Source of the DNA: Muribaculaceae bacterium
GTDB lineage: Bacteria; Bacteroidota; Bacteroidia; Bacteroidales; Muribaculaceae
Direction of reading: 5' to 3'
NCBI GenBank assembly: GCA_017548365.1
Contig: JAFZAC010000006.1
Coordinates: forward strand, 1-64,000
Length of the DNA: 64,000 bases
Positions within the stretch are counted from its first letter, which is position 1. Each line of letters begins with the position of its first letter. Positions 42,425 through 51,072 of the stretch are shown here, piece after piece. The notes beneath the pieces were generated by a model. It was given only the letters and a program-made list of their open reading frames with translations, made no database searches and was not told the origin of the DNA. The translations under genes and the position numbers were made by a program.

Positions 42425-43135
42425 TTACTGTCCCAGGAAGTCAAGGAACGCCTGCTTGTAACTGTCACCTATTGGGATATAGGTGTCTTTGTCGTAGACG
42501 ATGCGGTTGCGGTCTATCTCACGGATTTTGCTCTTCTGTACAATAAATGAGCGATGCACTCTGATAAATCGTGACGATGGCAACATCTGCTCCATCGCTT
42601 TCATATTCATGAGCGAGAGAATGGGGTGCGGCGACTGCTCGGTGTAGATTTTCACATAATCCTTCAGCCCCTCGATGTAGCGGATGTCGTCAAGATCGAT
42701 TTGAAGCAGCTTATACTCGCTCTTGACAAAGATACTGGTTGCCTCGGGTTCACGGGGCTCTTCGGCTTGCTGCACCATCATAAACCACTGCAACGCTTTG
42801 TTGCACGCCTCGAGAAACTCGGGATATGAGATGGGCTTTAGCAAGTAGTCGAGAGCATTGCTTCTATATCCATCAATAGCATACTGCTCAAAAGCCGTGG
42901 TGAACACCACGCGAGTTGACTCGGGCAGCATGCGTGAGAGTTCGATACCGTTGAGTTCTGGCATTTGTATATCTAGAAAAACGAGTTCAACAGGATTATC
43001 AGCAATGCCTTTCATGGCGTCGACTGCATTAGAATACCTGCCGTTCAACTCCATGAACGGTATCTTCTTCACATAACTCACCAGCAGTTCCACTGCCAAA
43101 GGTTCGTCGTCAATTATTGCGCACTTTATTATCAT
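42425..43135 (-). CDS. LytTR-type response regulator
   Basis: This 236-residue protein has an N-terminal receiver (IIKCAIIDDEPLAVELLVSY with the acidic pair; phosphoacceptor Asp in LVFLDIQMPELNGIEL near residue 55; KP in YLLKPISYPEF near 100). A C-terminal LytTR DNA-binding domain follows (FVKSEYKLLQIDLDDIRYIE, FIRVHRSFIVQKSKIREI). Its start lies inside the 3' end of the sensor gene by 26 nt, so translation is coupled. Such pairs control cell-surface or metabolic genes in Bacteroidales; the target here is unknown, but the following repeat protein is a candidate. Confidence 0.93.
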   Translation of the reverse strand: MIIKCAIIDDEPLAVELLVSYVKKIPFMELNGRYSNAVDAMKGIADNPVELVFLDIQMPELNGIELSRMLPESTRVVFTTAFEQYAIDGYRSNALDYLLKPISYPEFLEACNKALQWFMMVQQAEEPREPEATSIFVKSEYKLLQIDLDDIRYIEGLKDYVKIYTEQSPHPILSLMNMKAMEQMLPSSRFIRVHRSFIVQKSKIREIDRNRIVYDKDTYIPIGDSYKQAFLDFLGQ

Positions 43136-44186
43136 TGTACAGAATTATTTTTGAGAAATATTTTTTAGTATCACTATCAATACCCTTTTCCCAGGTGTAA
43201 CGTCCGGGATATATGAGTTCCAGCCGTTTTGCCACCTGCTCCAGACCTATTCCCGAGCCACTCTTGTCGTTGTCGCGCTTGGGGTGGTTGGTATTGATTA
43301 TCTCGCACAGTATTTTATCGTCGTCACTGCTCATTTCAATGCTTATCTCACCATCGCCAGCCTGCGAGATTCCATGCTTAAAGGCATTCTCGATGAGCGA
43401 AATGAAGATTAGTGGAGCGATGGGGGTTGAGTCATCGTCGGCAATTTTGATGTTAGTGTCGATTTTAACGTTATTGGTGACCCTTATCTTCATCAGCTCG
43501 ATATAATTCTTTATGAATTCCACCTCCTTGTAGAGTGGCACAAAGCGCTTCTGGTTGTCATAGAGAGCATGTCTTAGAAGCTTGCTAAGTTCTCCAACTG
43601 CCGTCTGAGCCTTGTCGGGATCAAAAGCGATAAGAGCGTAAATATTGTTCAACGTGTTGAGCAGGAAGTGAGGGTTGAGCTGATTGCGGAGGTTCTTGAG
43701 CTCGGCATCGGTGCGGATGCGCTCGGCGTCTTTCTTTGCCTCTTGCAACTTGTGCCAACGCTGACTCATTCGGATTGCCACACTAAGTCCTACTACGAGA
43801 ATGAGCATGAACGACATCTGAACAAAGCGTGTCCACTTGGGAGGTGCATTGAAAGTCATTTTATTGGGAGTAGATGAAGGGAATATGTCTCCCATCAAGT
43901 GCCACCACCAAGTCATGACTGCCACCAGCACAAATATGGCTAAAAAATTATAAAGCACAAACCGCTTGCGCTTGTTCACAAAGAGCAATTTGGGCACAAG
44001 ATAGCAATAGTTAAGATAGAATATTGATAGCCATGCTATGGTGCCTCCCATCGAGCGAAAGAAATGACGCATGACATCGGTCATTGTATCGCTTTGCCTG
44101 AAAGTGAATAGCGGAAACGCCAGCAACAAACCCCAGCACAGTATGTGAATGAGGGTGTTGCGATTGAATGTGAATTTCTTACCCAT
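43110..44186 (-). CDS. LytS-type sensor histidine kinase
   Basis: This 358-residue kinase starts MGKKFTFNRNTLIHILCWGL and has four membrane helices in the first 150 residues (LLAFPLFTF, TIAWLSIFYLNYCYLVP, VLYNFLAIFVLVAVMTWWW-like, FMLILVVGLSVAI). A coiled linker follows, then the His_kinase domain of the LytS class (LRNQLNPHFLLNTLNNIYAL, phosphoacceptor His near residue 172), and an ATPase domain (FISLIENAFKHGIS, GSGIGLEQVAKRL). The frame is open 24 codons upstream, but a -7 promoter element lies 4 nt before the ATG at 44186, so this start is preferred and the mRNA may be leaderless. It is the partner of the overlapping LytTR regulator. Confidence 0.92.
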   Translation of the reverse strand: MGKKFTFNRNTLIHILCWGLLLAFPLFTFRQSDTMTDVMRHFFRSMGGTIAWLSIFYLNYCYLVPKLLFVNKRKRFVLYNFLAIFVLVAVMTWWWHLMGDIFPSSTPNKMTFNAPPKWTRFVQMSFMLILVVGLSVAIRMSQRWHKLQEAKKDAERIRTDAELKNLRNQLNPHFLLNTLNNIYALIAFDPDKAQTAVGELSKLLRHALYDNQKRFVPLYKEVEFIKNYIELMKIRVTNNVKIDTNIKIADDDSTPIAPLIFISLIENAFKHGISQAGDGEISIEMSSDDDKILCEIINTNHPKRDNDKSGSGIGLEQVAKRLELIYPGRYTWEKGIDSDTKKYFSKIILYNDNKVRNN

Positions 44187-44190
44187 AGTG

Positions 44191-44198
44191 CAAAGATA
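44191..44198 (-). promoter_or_regulatory. promoter -7 element of the two-component system
   Basis: The minus strand reads TATCTTTG, then CACT and then the ATG of the kinase. The predicted transcription start falls at or next to the start codon. Confidence 0.6.
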
Positions 44199-44353
44199 AT
44201 AATTTTTGCAAAAATAACATAATAATAAAAACATTAAAAATATGATAGACAAAACCAAGTGGAAACATAGAAGAATAAACCTTTTTAATCTACAAAATAA
44301 AAAACGAGAAAATGCCTGTTTTTTTAATATGGCTTAGACAATTGATGCCATCA

Positions 44354-44361
44354 TAACTTTG
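44354..44361 (+). promoter_or_regulatory. promoter -7 element of the capsid-like gene pair
   Basis: TAACTTTG is a standard host-type TAnnTTTG, 67 nt before the first ATG at 44429. Confidence 0.6.
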
Positions 44362-44428
44362 CAACGTGAAGAGTTCAGATGTGCCATGCGGCACCAAGTT
44401 TTTATTAACATGTTAAATCTATTATCTA

Positions 44429-44812
44429 ATGAAAGAAGAAAAAGACAACACTTTGAAACTATGCGACAAGCCAATCGAGGAACGCTCTCAGCAGCAAGCC
44501 ATTGACAACGAGCAGCAACCAGAACCCACTATGGTTGACAAAATTCTCGAGAAACTGGGCGTGAGTCAGAGCATTGCCAACTCGGCACGAGCCATAATCG
44601 ACTCGGTTGAACCTGGAAAAACACCAGGTGAAAACTTCATCAAACTGATTGTGGGCGCACTCAACCACGACGAGGACATCAAGAACGCCGAAGCAGCTGG
44701 ATACCTGCGAGGACGCAACGAGGTAATTGAGGCTGCCAGTAAACTCGCTGACGAACAAGCTCCTAAACCTGTGAATTTCCCAATCTACCGCCGACGCAGC
44801 TTCTGGGACTAA
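44429..44812 (+). CDS. small helical protein upstream of the capsid-like gene
   Basis: This 127-residue protein is acidic and mostly helical, with no signal peptide or membrane segment. After a charged, Gln/Glu-rich N-terminus it has MVDKILEKLGVSQSIANSAR and FIKLIVGALNHDEDIKNAEA, then AAGYLRGRNEVIEAASKLAD, and ends in a basic RRRSFWD. I do not recognise the family. It lies 38 nt before the capsid-like gene and shares its promoter. In phages this slot is often taken by a scaffold or assembly protein, and the charged helical make-up would fit, but that is only context-based inference. Confidence 0.6.
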   Translation: MKEEKDNTLKLCDKPIEERSQQQAIDNEQQPEPTMVDKILEKLGVSQSIANSARAIIDSVEPGKTPGENFIKLIVGALNHDEDIKNAEAAGYLRGRNEVIEAASKLADEQAPKPVNFPIYRRRSFWD

Positions 44813-44850
44813 CCAAGAACTAATAACCAAGAACTAAAAACTAAAAAACT

Positions 44851-46263
44851 ATGTTTATCAGGAAATATATTAAGCGCGCCAAGGATGCGCACAACTGGAT
44901 TAAAAACAACCGCCAGCTCCTTATGCTCCTGCTGGCAATAGTAATAATGCTCATCCTGGGCGGATGCTATATGAATGACCACAATGCCCTGCTCGCCATA
45001 GTGATAGGCGGTGTGGCTGGAGGCAAACATGTGGTAGACGAGCCTCTCACCACCGACCTCTCACGAGAGACATCGCCCGACCTGCTTCTCAACGAGATTG
45101 ACCAGCAGATAGTGAAAGTGCGCCCTATGGCAACACCCATCGACCAGCTATCACGATGCGCAGGCTCAAAACATACCGGGAGCATGGTCGTCGATTTTTA
45201 CAATGTGGACACCAAGCCTACAATGACGATTACCACTCAAGCCTATGACGAACCCACAGCACAAACTGTCACCGAAGACAGCGTGAAAGCAACCATCTCT
45301 ACTGCCAAGAATGAAATGTTTGACGTTTCCGACACCATTCTGGTTCAAGGAGTCTATGGCTATGAACCCGACGGCTCAACACTCTCAAGTCAGGAATTGG
45401 TGCTCTATGTCATTTCCCGCGACGACAACAATGTCCTTAAGGTGCTTGCTGTCAACGGAAAAACCATTGGTGATGTAGAAAGATGCGTGCCCAGCATACC
45501 AGCACAAACCAAGCTCATTAGAATGGGTCGCGCAGCTACCGAACTCGATGTAATGTCGCCACAGTTTGAAGCAATGCCCCGCAAGGCACAACAATTTTGC
45601 CAGATTTTTAAGATGCAGGTGGAACAATCCACTATGCAAAAGATTGCCAACAAGGAAGTGGAATGGACTATGAACGACCAGGAAGAGGCAGCCATATACG
45701 ACATGAGGCTAGGAATGGAAAAGAGTTTCCTATTTGGCGTGAAAGGTAAGATTTGGGACAGCACCAAGAAGGAAAACGTAATGCTCACGGGCGGAATATG
45801 GCAACAGGCAGGCAAGGAGTTTGTCTATGACGATGATGGCTTTACCCAGGAGTCGATTATTGATCTCATGCGTGATGCTTTTACCGGAAATGCCGGAAGC
45901 AAACGCAAGATTCTGATTGGTGGTTCAGAGCTGATAGGCCTTCTTAACAAGCTTGATTATCAGCGTGTAATCACCTCAACCGACACCGTAACAAAATGGG
46001 GAATCGACTTCACCGAACTAAGGTCTAAATTCGGCGTTCTATATGTACTTCTGAGCGAGGTGTTTGACGAATGCGGCATGGCCGATGCAGGCATGATTAT
46101 CGATCCTGAATACTTGCAAAAGTACACCCACCAGCCTTTCAGCGCCGAGACACTCAACCTCAAAGCCAGCGGTGTGAGAAATGTGGACGCTACCGTTCTT
46201 ACCGAAACCAGCTGCCTGGTACTCAGATACCCCAAAGCCCACATGCGCATCATCAAGGTGTGA
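44851..46263 (+). CDS. phage major-capsid-like protein (DUF5309/SU10 type) with N-terminal membrane segment
   Basis: This 470-residue protein has an odd N-terminus: a basic stretch, then a hydrophobic helix (LLMLLLAIVIMLILGGCY) and a second apolar Gly-rich piece (NALLAIVIGGVAGG), to about residue 54. From EPLTTDLSRETSPDLLLNEI it resembles DUF5309/SU10-type HK97-fold capsid proteins: IVKVRPMATPIDQLSR, RAATELDVMSPQFEAMPRKA, CQIFKMQVEQSTMQKIANKE, EEAAIYDMRLGMEKSFLFG, MIIDPEYLQ and LRYPKAHMRIIKV. Order and length fit that family as I remember it. No terminase, portal or tail gene is nearby, so it is an orphan. It shares a host-type promoter with the small upstream gene and has its own terminator. 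A domesticated capsid or a membrane-associated shell protein is possible. Confidence 0.6.
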   Translation: MFIRKYIKRAKDAHNWIKNNRQLLMLLLAIVIMLILGGCYMNDHNALLAIVIGGVAGGKHVVDEPLTTDLSRETSPDLLLNEIDQQIVKVRPMATPIDQLSRCAGSKHTGSMVVDFYNVDTKPTMTITTQAYDEPTAQTVTEDSVKATISTAKNEMFDVSDTILVQGVYGYEPDGSTLSSQELVLYVISRDDNNVLKVLAVNGKTIGDVERCVPSIPAQTKLIRMGRAATELDVMSPQFEAMPRKAQQFCQIFKMQVEQSTMQKIANKEVEWTMNDQEEAAIYDMRLGMEKSFLFGVKGKIWDSTKKENVMLTGGIWQQAGKEFVYDDDGFTQESIIDLMRDAFTGNAGSKRKILIGGSELIGLLNKLDYQRVITSTDTVTKWGIDFTELRSKFGVLYVLLSEVFDECGMADAGMIIDPEYLQKYTHQPFSAETLNLKASGVRNVDATVLTETSCLVLRYPKAHMRIIKV

Positions 46264-46335
46264 CAAGGCTTATCACGATAGCTGTGAGGCAATTGCTGGT
46301 CAGGTTTCTTATTTATTGTTTTTATTTTTGACCTT

Positions 46336-46369
46336 CAGAGGCTATGCTCATGCTGGCCTCTGTTTTTTT
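46336..46369 (+). terminator. terminator of the capsid-like gene pair
   Basis: CAGAGGC at 46336-46342 pairs with GCCTCTG at 46356-46362 around a 13-nt loop, followed by seven T. Confidence 0.85.
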
Positions 46370-46371
46370 GA

Positions 46372-46425
46372 AGTGAGTCAAGTGAGTCAAGTGAGTCAAG
46401 TGAGTCAGGTGAGTCAAGCGATTCA
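46372..46425. repeat. 9-bp tandem repeat AGTGAGTCA
   Basis: Four exact copies of AGTGAGTCA (46372-46407) are followed by GGTGAGTCA and AGCGATTCA, and degenerate copies continue to about 46445. It lies just after the terminator. From here to 46567 I see no gene and no clear promoter. Confidence 0.85.
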
Positions 46426-46567
46426 ATGTGTCAACTGAGTCAATCAAGCAACTTATGCACCAGTTTTTTGCTTTTTGATGCAGTTACAAGCATTTGTTAT
46501 GCAATACTTATGCTATCTCAATCGTTTTAATAGTTAGGATAACTATACCCTTACGTTAAGTGAAGTT

Positions 46568-48292
46568 ATGAGCTCGACTTTAAGACACATCGCGAGATAC
46601 GTTTGCCAGTGGCTTATGCTGGCAATGCTATCATTGTGTCCGCTTCAAGGCGCATCGCAGCTCTATATCGACGGTAAGCCGGCGTTCAGTGACAGCACTT
46701 CCAATATCATCCTTTACAGCCTTCCGAAAGAATGTTTCGGCAATGACTTCACAGCTACAGTCCAGCTCGATACTGCAACTCACTGGAACAACATCACCGT
46801 CAATGGTAAGTCGCTTACCAACAACCCCATCACATTTAACGACATCGCTGGTGACAAATCCTATCTCATCAGGGCTGTAGACGAGCACGGGCCCATTGTC
46901 AAGCGCTTGCAGTTCACGTTCCTACCCATCATCAGTATTGAAGGAGACATCGGTTATGACTACACCGATGCCCACGTCACACTATTTGACCCCGACGGCA
47001 AACTCGACCAAGCAATGACAGCCCTGGTGAAATGGCGTGGTGGATACACCAACACCGAAGGGCGCCACAAGCGTAATTACGGCATTAAGTTTGTGGATGA
47101 AAATGGGGAGAAGCAAGACCGCAAGTTGTTGGGAATGAGGCGCGACAACCACTGGAAGCTCGATGCGTCACAGGTTGACCTATCACGAGTGCGCAACCGT
47201 GTGGCAACCGACTTGTGGCTCGACATGGCTCGTGAGCCATATTACTTCAATCAAGCTCCCGATGCTCTCACTGCTGCTCGCGGCAAGATGGTGGAAGTGT
47301 TCTGCGACGGCAAGTATATGGGCATCTACTCACTCATGGAATGCATCGACCGCAAGCAGCTTCAAATCAGGAAATATGACGAGGACACTAAACAGGTTCA
47401 CGGCATGCTATGGAATGCTGCAACCTGGAGTCGCGTTACCGAATTCAGGCAATATGTAGATTATGACAATAACAGTCCCTATTATGATGGCTTTATTGTA
47501 GAATACCCTGATTTTGAAGAAATCAACCCCACCCACCACGAGGATTTGTATAATGCAGTGAAGTTTATCGCCACTTGCAACGTTTATGCCTTTAACGACC
47601 ATGCCCACGAGTATTTAGACATGCCCGTCATGATTGATTATGCTATTTTCACCCAGTTCCTTATTTCGGTAGACAATGGCGCAAACAATATTTATTGGGC
47701 AATCTATGACCGCGAACTGGACAAGAAACTAACGCTTGCAGCATGGGATTTGGACTGGTCGCTGGGCACCAACCGCGATTCCCCCGATTTTCATGGAGGA
47801 AGAGCCGAACCCGATTATGATTACAAGTTCTCAAGCCGCCAGTTCATTCTGCTCCGGGACGAAAGATGCATCTACAATCGAGATATGGTGGAAAGATATT
47901 GGGAACTAAGGAATACATGGCTCAGCGAGAAGAGTCTTACCGATAGGGTGAACAATCTTGTAGACCAGCTTATTGAGTGTGGGGCTGTAGCGCGTGAGGA
48001 GGCTCGATGGAGCGGTGACAGCGACATTAATGGGCTGCCGCTCGACATCAAGGGAGAAAGAGATTACATCAACGACTGGATAAAAAAGCGGCTCGCCCAT
48101 CTCGATCGCACTCTCATGCGACATCCGTGTGATGTTGACAGCGACGGCACCGTGACATCGGCCGACATCATCGCCATCTGCTCCTATTTGCTTGAAGGCA
48201 CTGATCACGGCTACCATCTTGATGTTGACGGAGATGGCTATGTCACCGTTGTCGACTTAAACTGCGTTTATAAATATTTGTTAGGAAATTAA
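46568..48292 (+). CDS. CotH-kinase-like secreted protein with dockerin-like tail (1)
   Basis: This 574-residue protein has a signal sequence with a longer n-region (SSTLRHIARYVCQWLMLAML...ASQ). After an N-terminal beta region comes a CotH-type domain. It shows ALVKWRGGYTNTEGRHKRNY and GIKFVDENGEKQDRKLLGMR, the Lys/Arg-rich ATP-binding part of CotH kinases, then RRDNHWKLDASQVDLSRVRN, YSLMECIDRKQLQIRKYDED, and the metal-binding type AAWDLDWSLGTNRDSP. The tail has two calcium-binding loops, DVDSDGTVTSADIIAICSYL and DVDGDGYVTVVDLNCVYKYL, as in dockerins. CotH proteins can phosphorylate secreted proteins. No T9SS domain is seen. Twelve nt separate it from a close paralog. Confidence 0.85.
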   Translation: MSSTLRHIARYVCQWLMLAMLSLCPLQGASQLYIDGKPAFSDSTSNIILYSLPKECFGNDFTATVQLDTATHWNNITVNGKSLTNNPITFNDIAGDKSYLIRAVDEHGPIVKRLQFTFLPIISIEGDIGYDYTDAHVTLFDPDGKLDQAMTALVKWRGGYTNTEGRHKRNYGIKFVDENGEKQDRKLLGMRRDNHWKLDASQVDLSRVRNRVATDLWLDMAREPYYFNQAPDALTAARGKMVEVFCDGKYMGIYSLMECIDRKQLQIRKYDEDTKQVHGMLWNAATWSRVTEFRQYVDYDNNSPYYDGFIVEYPDFEEINPTHHEDLYNAVKFIATCNVYAFNDHAHEYLDMPVMIDYAIFTQFLISVDNGANNIYWAIYDRELDKKLTLAAWDLDWSLGTNRDSPDFHGGRAEPDYDYKFSSRQFILLRDERCIYNRDMVERYWELRNTWLSEKSLTDRVNNLVDQLIECGAVAREEARWSGDSDINGLPLDIKGERDYINDWIKKRLAHLDRTLMRHPCDVDSDGTVTSADIIAICSYLLEGTDHGYHLDVDGDGYVTVVDLNCVYKYLLGN

Positions 48293-48304
48293 TCAATCAT
48301 AATC

Positions 48305-50023
48305 ATGAATAGTCGTCATCATATAACGATATTAATCTATACAATGACAGCTTTGCTGAGTATAATGGGGTTTTGCCGTGCTCAAGCTGCTGTAATGTTT
48401 ACTGTCAATGGCTGTCCAGCATTCTGCGACTCTACTGCCGGCACAGTGCTCGTGTCGGTTCCACAGCAATGGTTCGGCACCAGCATTGAAGCCACCATTG
48501 GTGATAGCGACAACTGCTTTGTGGAAAGTATCAACGGCATGCCTCTTGAAAATGGCAGCTCGTTCATTTTCAACGATATCAACGGCAGTAAAAGCTGGAG
48601 CGTAGCGTGCAGCAACGGCAAAGTTTTCACTCTTCAGTTTACTTTCCTGCCCATTGTGGCACTAGAAGGCGACTTTGGATACGACTATTCCAACGGCACT
48701 GTGTCTCTTGCCGAGCCCGGCCTTCCAGCGAGCGAAATGATGACAGCCCGCATCAAATGGAGAGGAGGATCGACCAACACCCCTGAAAAGCACAAGCGCA
48801 ATTACAGCATTAAGTTTGTGAACGAAAACGGCGAGAAGCAAAACCGCAAATTGATGAACATGCGCCGCGACAACCACTGGATTCTCGATGCCGGACAAAT
48901 TGATATGGCACGAGTGAGAAACCGTGTGGCAACCGAATTGTGGCTTGACATGGCACATGAGCCTTATTACTTTGACAAAGCACCCGATGCCCTCTCGGGG
49001 GTGAGAGGTGAGGTCGTGGAGCTTTTTCTAGGAAACGAGTATCGCGGCATATATTCCCTCACCGAAGCCATGGACCGCAAGCAGCTGCAACTTGTCAAAC
49101 ACGACACCATCAACAATGTGTTCCATGGTGGATTGTGGAAGACCGACGAATTCACCGACGAAACAGGATTTAAATGGGCTGACGAGTATAACGACTCGCT
49201 CCCCGACTATTATGGGTTTACCACGATGTATCCAGAACTTGACGAGGTGTTCCCCACCAGCTATGAAGTGCTATACAATGCCGTTTATGCAATGATGTGG
49301 AGCGAGACTATTGAATACTTTAACAACGTGATAGACCAATATTTCGACGTGCCTGTTGTTATTGACTACACGATTTTCTACCTTACCTTGTGCGCTAATG
49401 ACAACTCGACAAAAAACATCTATTGGTTGTGCCATGACCGGGAGCAAGACCCAAAATTGAGCATCGCAGTTTGGGACCTCGATGCAACGATGGGACAGTC
49501 GTGGTCTCCCATGGATTGGAGACCGCCTATTGTTGCTTTTGACTATTTCAATCTACCCTATACTTGGCCTTTCAAGATGATGTTCCACAACCGCTGCAAA
49601 TACCGCCAGCAATTCCTTGACCGATATGACGAACTGAGAGCATCATGGCTCAGCGAGCAAAGTCTTGTAAACCGCTATGCCACTGCTATCGACTGCCTTA
49701 TCGAGTGTGGTGCAGCGACGCGCGAAGAGAACCGATGGAACGGCGACAGCGACCTCTTTGACCACCCTCTCAACTTTGTCGAGGAGAAACAATACATCAG
49801 CGAGTGGATAACCAACCGGTTGCCACTGCTCGACGTGTGGATGCACCACAACGTGTGCGACGTGAATCATGATGGAACGGTGTCGGCGGTCGACATAACT
49901 ATCCTGTATAATTACCTAATCAATGGAGGTGACTACTATGATGAATCTCTCGACACCAACTTTGATGGCGTTATCAGCGCTACCGACATCACTTGCATTT
50001 ATAACGAATTGTTAGGATACTGA
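48305..50023 (+). CDS. CotH-kinase-like secreted protein with dockerin-like tail (2)
   Basis: This 572-residue paralog of the preceding protein keeps the same order: signal peptide, VNGCPAFCDSTAGTVLVSVP region, CotH domain (ARIKWRGGSTNTPEKHKRNY, SIKFVNENGEKQNRKLMNMR, YSLTEAMDRKQLQLVKHDTI, AVWDLDATMGQS) and a dockerin-like tail with loops DVNHDGTVSAVDITILYNYL and DTNFDGVISATDITCIYNEL. The kinase-type Asp residues in DLD are kept in both copies. It is cotranscribed with copy 1 by spacing. The partners of the dockerin-like modules are unknown; no cohesin is found in the window. I infer an exported protein with kinase-like fold. Confidence 0.85.
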   Translation: MNSRHHITILIYTMTALLSIMGFCRAQAAVMFTVNGCPAFCDSTAGTVLVSVPQQWFGTSIEATIGDSDNCFVESINGMPLENGSSFIFNDINGSKSWSVACSNGKVFTLQFTFLPIVALEGDFGYDYSNGTVSLAEPGLPASEMMTARIKWRGGSTNTPEKHKRNYSIKFVNENGEKQNRKLMNMRRDNHWILDAGQIDMARVRNRVATELWLDMAHEPYYFDKAPDALSGVRGEVVELFLGNEYRGIYSLTEAMDRKQLQLVKHDTINNVFHGGLWKTDEFTDETGFKWADEYNDSLPDYYGFTTMYPELDEVFPTSYEVLYNAVYAMMWSETIEYFNNVIDQYFDVPVVIDYTIFYLTLCANDNSTKNIYWLCHDREQDPKLSIAVWDLDATMGQSWSPMDWRPPIVAFDYFNLPYTWPFKMMFHNRCKYRQQFLDRYDELRASWLSEQSLVNRYATAIDCLIECGAATREENRWNGDSDLFDHPLNFVEEKQYISEWITNRLPLLDVWMHHNVCDVNHDGTVSAVDITILYNYLINGGDYYDESLDTNFDGVISATDITCIYNELLGY

Positions 50024-50086
50024 TCTTTGATTGCCATTTTATTTTTTCTTTTCAGTAATAATCTTGCATGAATGATTTTTTATTAC

Positions 50087-50094
50087 TACCTTTG
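50087..50094 (+). promoter_or_regulatory. promoter -7 element for the XAC2610-like gene
   Basis: TACCTTTG fits TAnnTTTG, 47 nt before the ATG at 50142. Confidence 0.6.
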
Positions 50095-50141
50095 GCAATT
50101 AATTTATTGTTATTGATTTATTTTTTAATTTATTTACAATT

Positions 50142-50846
50142 ATGAGACACTTCCTTACTATTATCATGCTGGCAGTTTTGGCTGTAGGAAACTTTTCAAC
50201 CAGTGCTTATGGCAAAACTACAAGCTCAAATAGAAGCACGACTCCTGCCACAAACAAATATGGCTTCTACAACGTTTTAAACTGTCCCACAAGCAGTTCT
50301 TCCATCAAAGCCACCACCGAAGAGAAAGATGATGAAGGATATAATGTGAACATTTACCGTGGACAAACTCTTGCGCAAACTATCTTATGCGAAGATGTTA
50401 CTTCGGGCGATGTACATTATTTTGACGCCAACTTCGATGGCAATTTAGACATCATTGTTGGCCCCGCAGCATCCCGCAACTGCAGCATTATACTTCTGTG
50501 GAACGAAAAGGACGGCAAGTTTGAGAAGATGTCTGAAACCGAGGGTCTTAATGGAAATCTCCTTGTGAACCCCAAGAAGAAAATCATAGTTAGCCAAGCT
50601 TCAGGCAGCTATTGCTCAGAATATTACACCAAGTACATCTGGCAAGGCAACCGTCTGATTCCCACCGAAACCCTCATCGAGATCCTGGATCCAAAAGCTT
50701 ATTCCGAATATGGCGTTAAACACCGCTACACTATAATTGTGGGCGCCGACGAAGACAATATATCGTCAAGCAAGACTCTTGAAACCGACAAGAAAGCCAA
50801 ACTCCCTCTCGAGTGGCGTCAAATCATTAATTCATATGATTTCTGA
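50142..50846 (+). CDS. secreted protein with FG-GAP/XAC2610-like repeat
   Basis: This 234-residue protein has a signal peptide (MRHFLTIIMLAVLAVGNFST...AYG). A segment VHYFDANFDGNLDIIVGPAA is the calcium-binding type D.N.DG..D repeat of FG-GAP/VCBS and XAC2610-like proteins, and LLWNEKDGKFEKM follows as in that family. The rest is beta-rich, with one Cys in SYCSEYY. It is probably periplasmic or surface-exposed. It is monocistronic between its own promoter and a strong terminator and is not part of the large cluster that follows. Confidence 0.7.
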   Translation: MRHFLTIIMLAVLAVGNFSTSAYGKTTSSNRSTTPATNKYGFYNVLNCPTSSSSIKATTEEKDDEGYNVNIYRGQTLAQTILCEDVTSGDVHYFDANFDGNLDIIVGPAASRNCSIILLWNEKDGKFEKMSETEGLNGNLLVNPKKKIIVSQASGSYCSEYYTKYIWQGNRLIPTETLIEILDPKAYSEYGVKHRYTIIVGADEDNISSSKTLETDKKAKLPLEWRQIINSYDF

Positions 50847-50884
50847 TTGCTGAAAGGAGAAAAGGCTATATATTCAGAATAAAG

Positions 50885-50924
50885 AAACAAGAAATTGCGG
50901 CGAATTGTCGCAATTTCTTGTTTT
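50885..50924 (+). terminator. terminator of the XAC2610-like gene
   Basis: AAACAAGAAATTGCG pairs with CGCAATTTCTTGTTT around a 9-nt loop, followed by T. Confidence 0.9.
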
Positions 50925-50991
50925 ATAACTTAGTTTCAGAAAAAACTTTCTTAATTCTTGTTTAAATAATGTGTAAATGAATAATTTTTTG

Positions 50992-50999
50992 TAGTTTTG
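50992..50999 (+). promoter_or_regulatory. probable promoter of the tubulin/actin-like cluster
   Basis: TAGTTTTG fits TAnnTTTG, 73 nt before the first ATG (51073). No second such element was seen ahead of the following genes, so one transcript may cover several of them. Confidence 0.5.
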
Positions 51000-51072
51000 C
51001 AAGTTATAAGGTGAAGTAGCATCTTATGCGATATTACTATAATTAAAAACTTTGTTTTTAAACACATTGGAA

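Noticed and set aside
44851..46263. Prophage
   Set aside because: Only one capsid-like gene and a small partner are present; neighbours are a two-component system and CotH-like genes with host-type promoters.
46372..46445. Short array considered as CRISPR
   Set aside because: Units are 9 bp and directly adjacent, without spacers.
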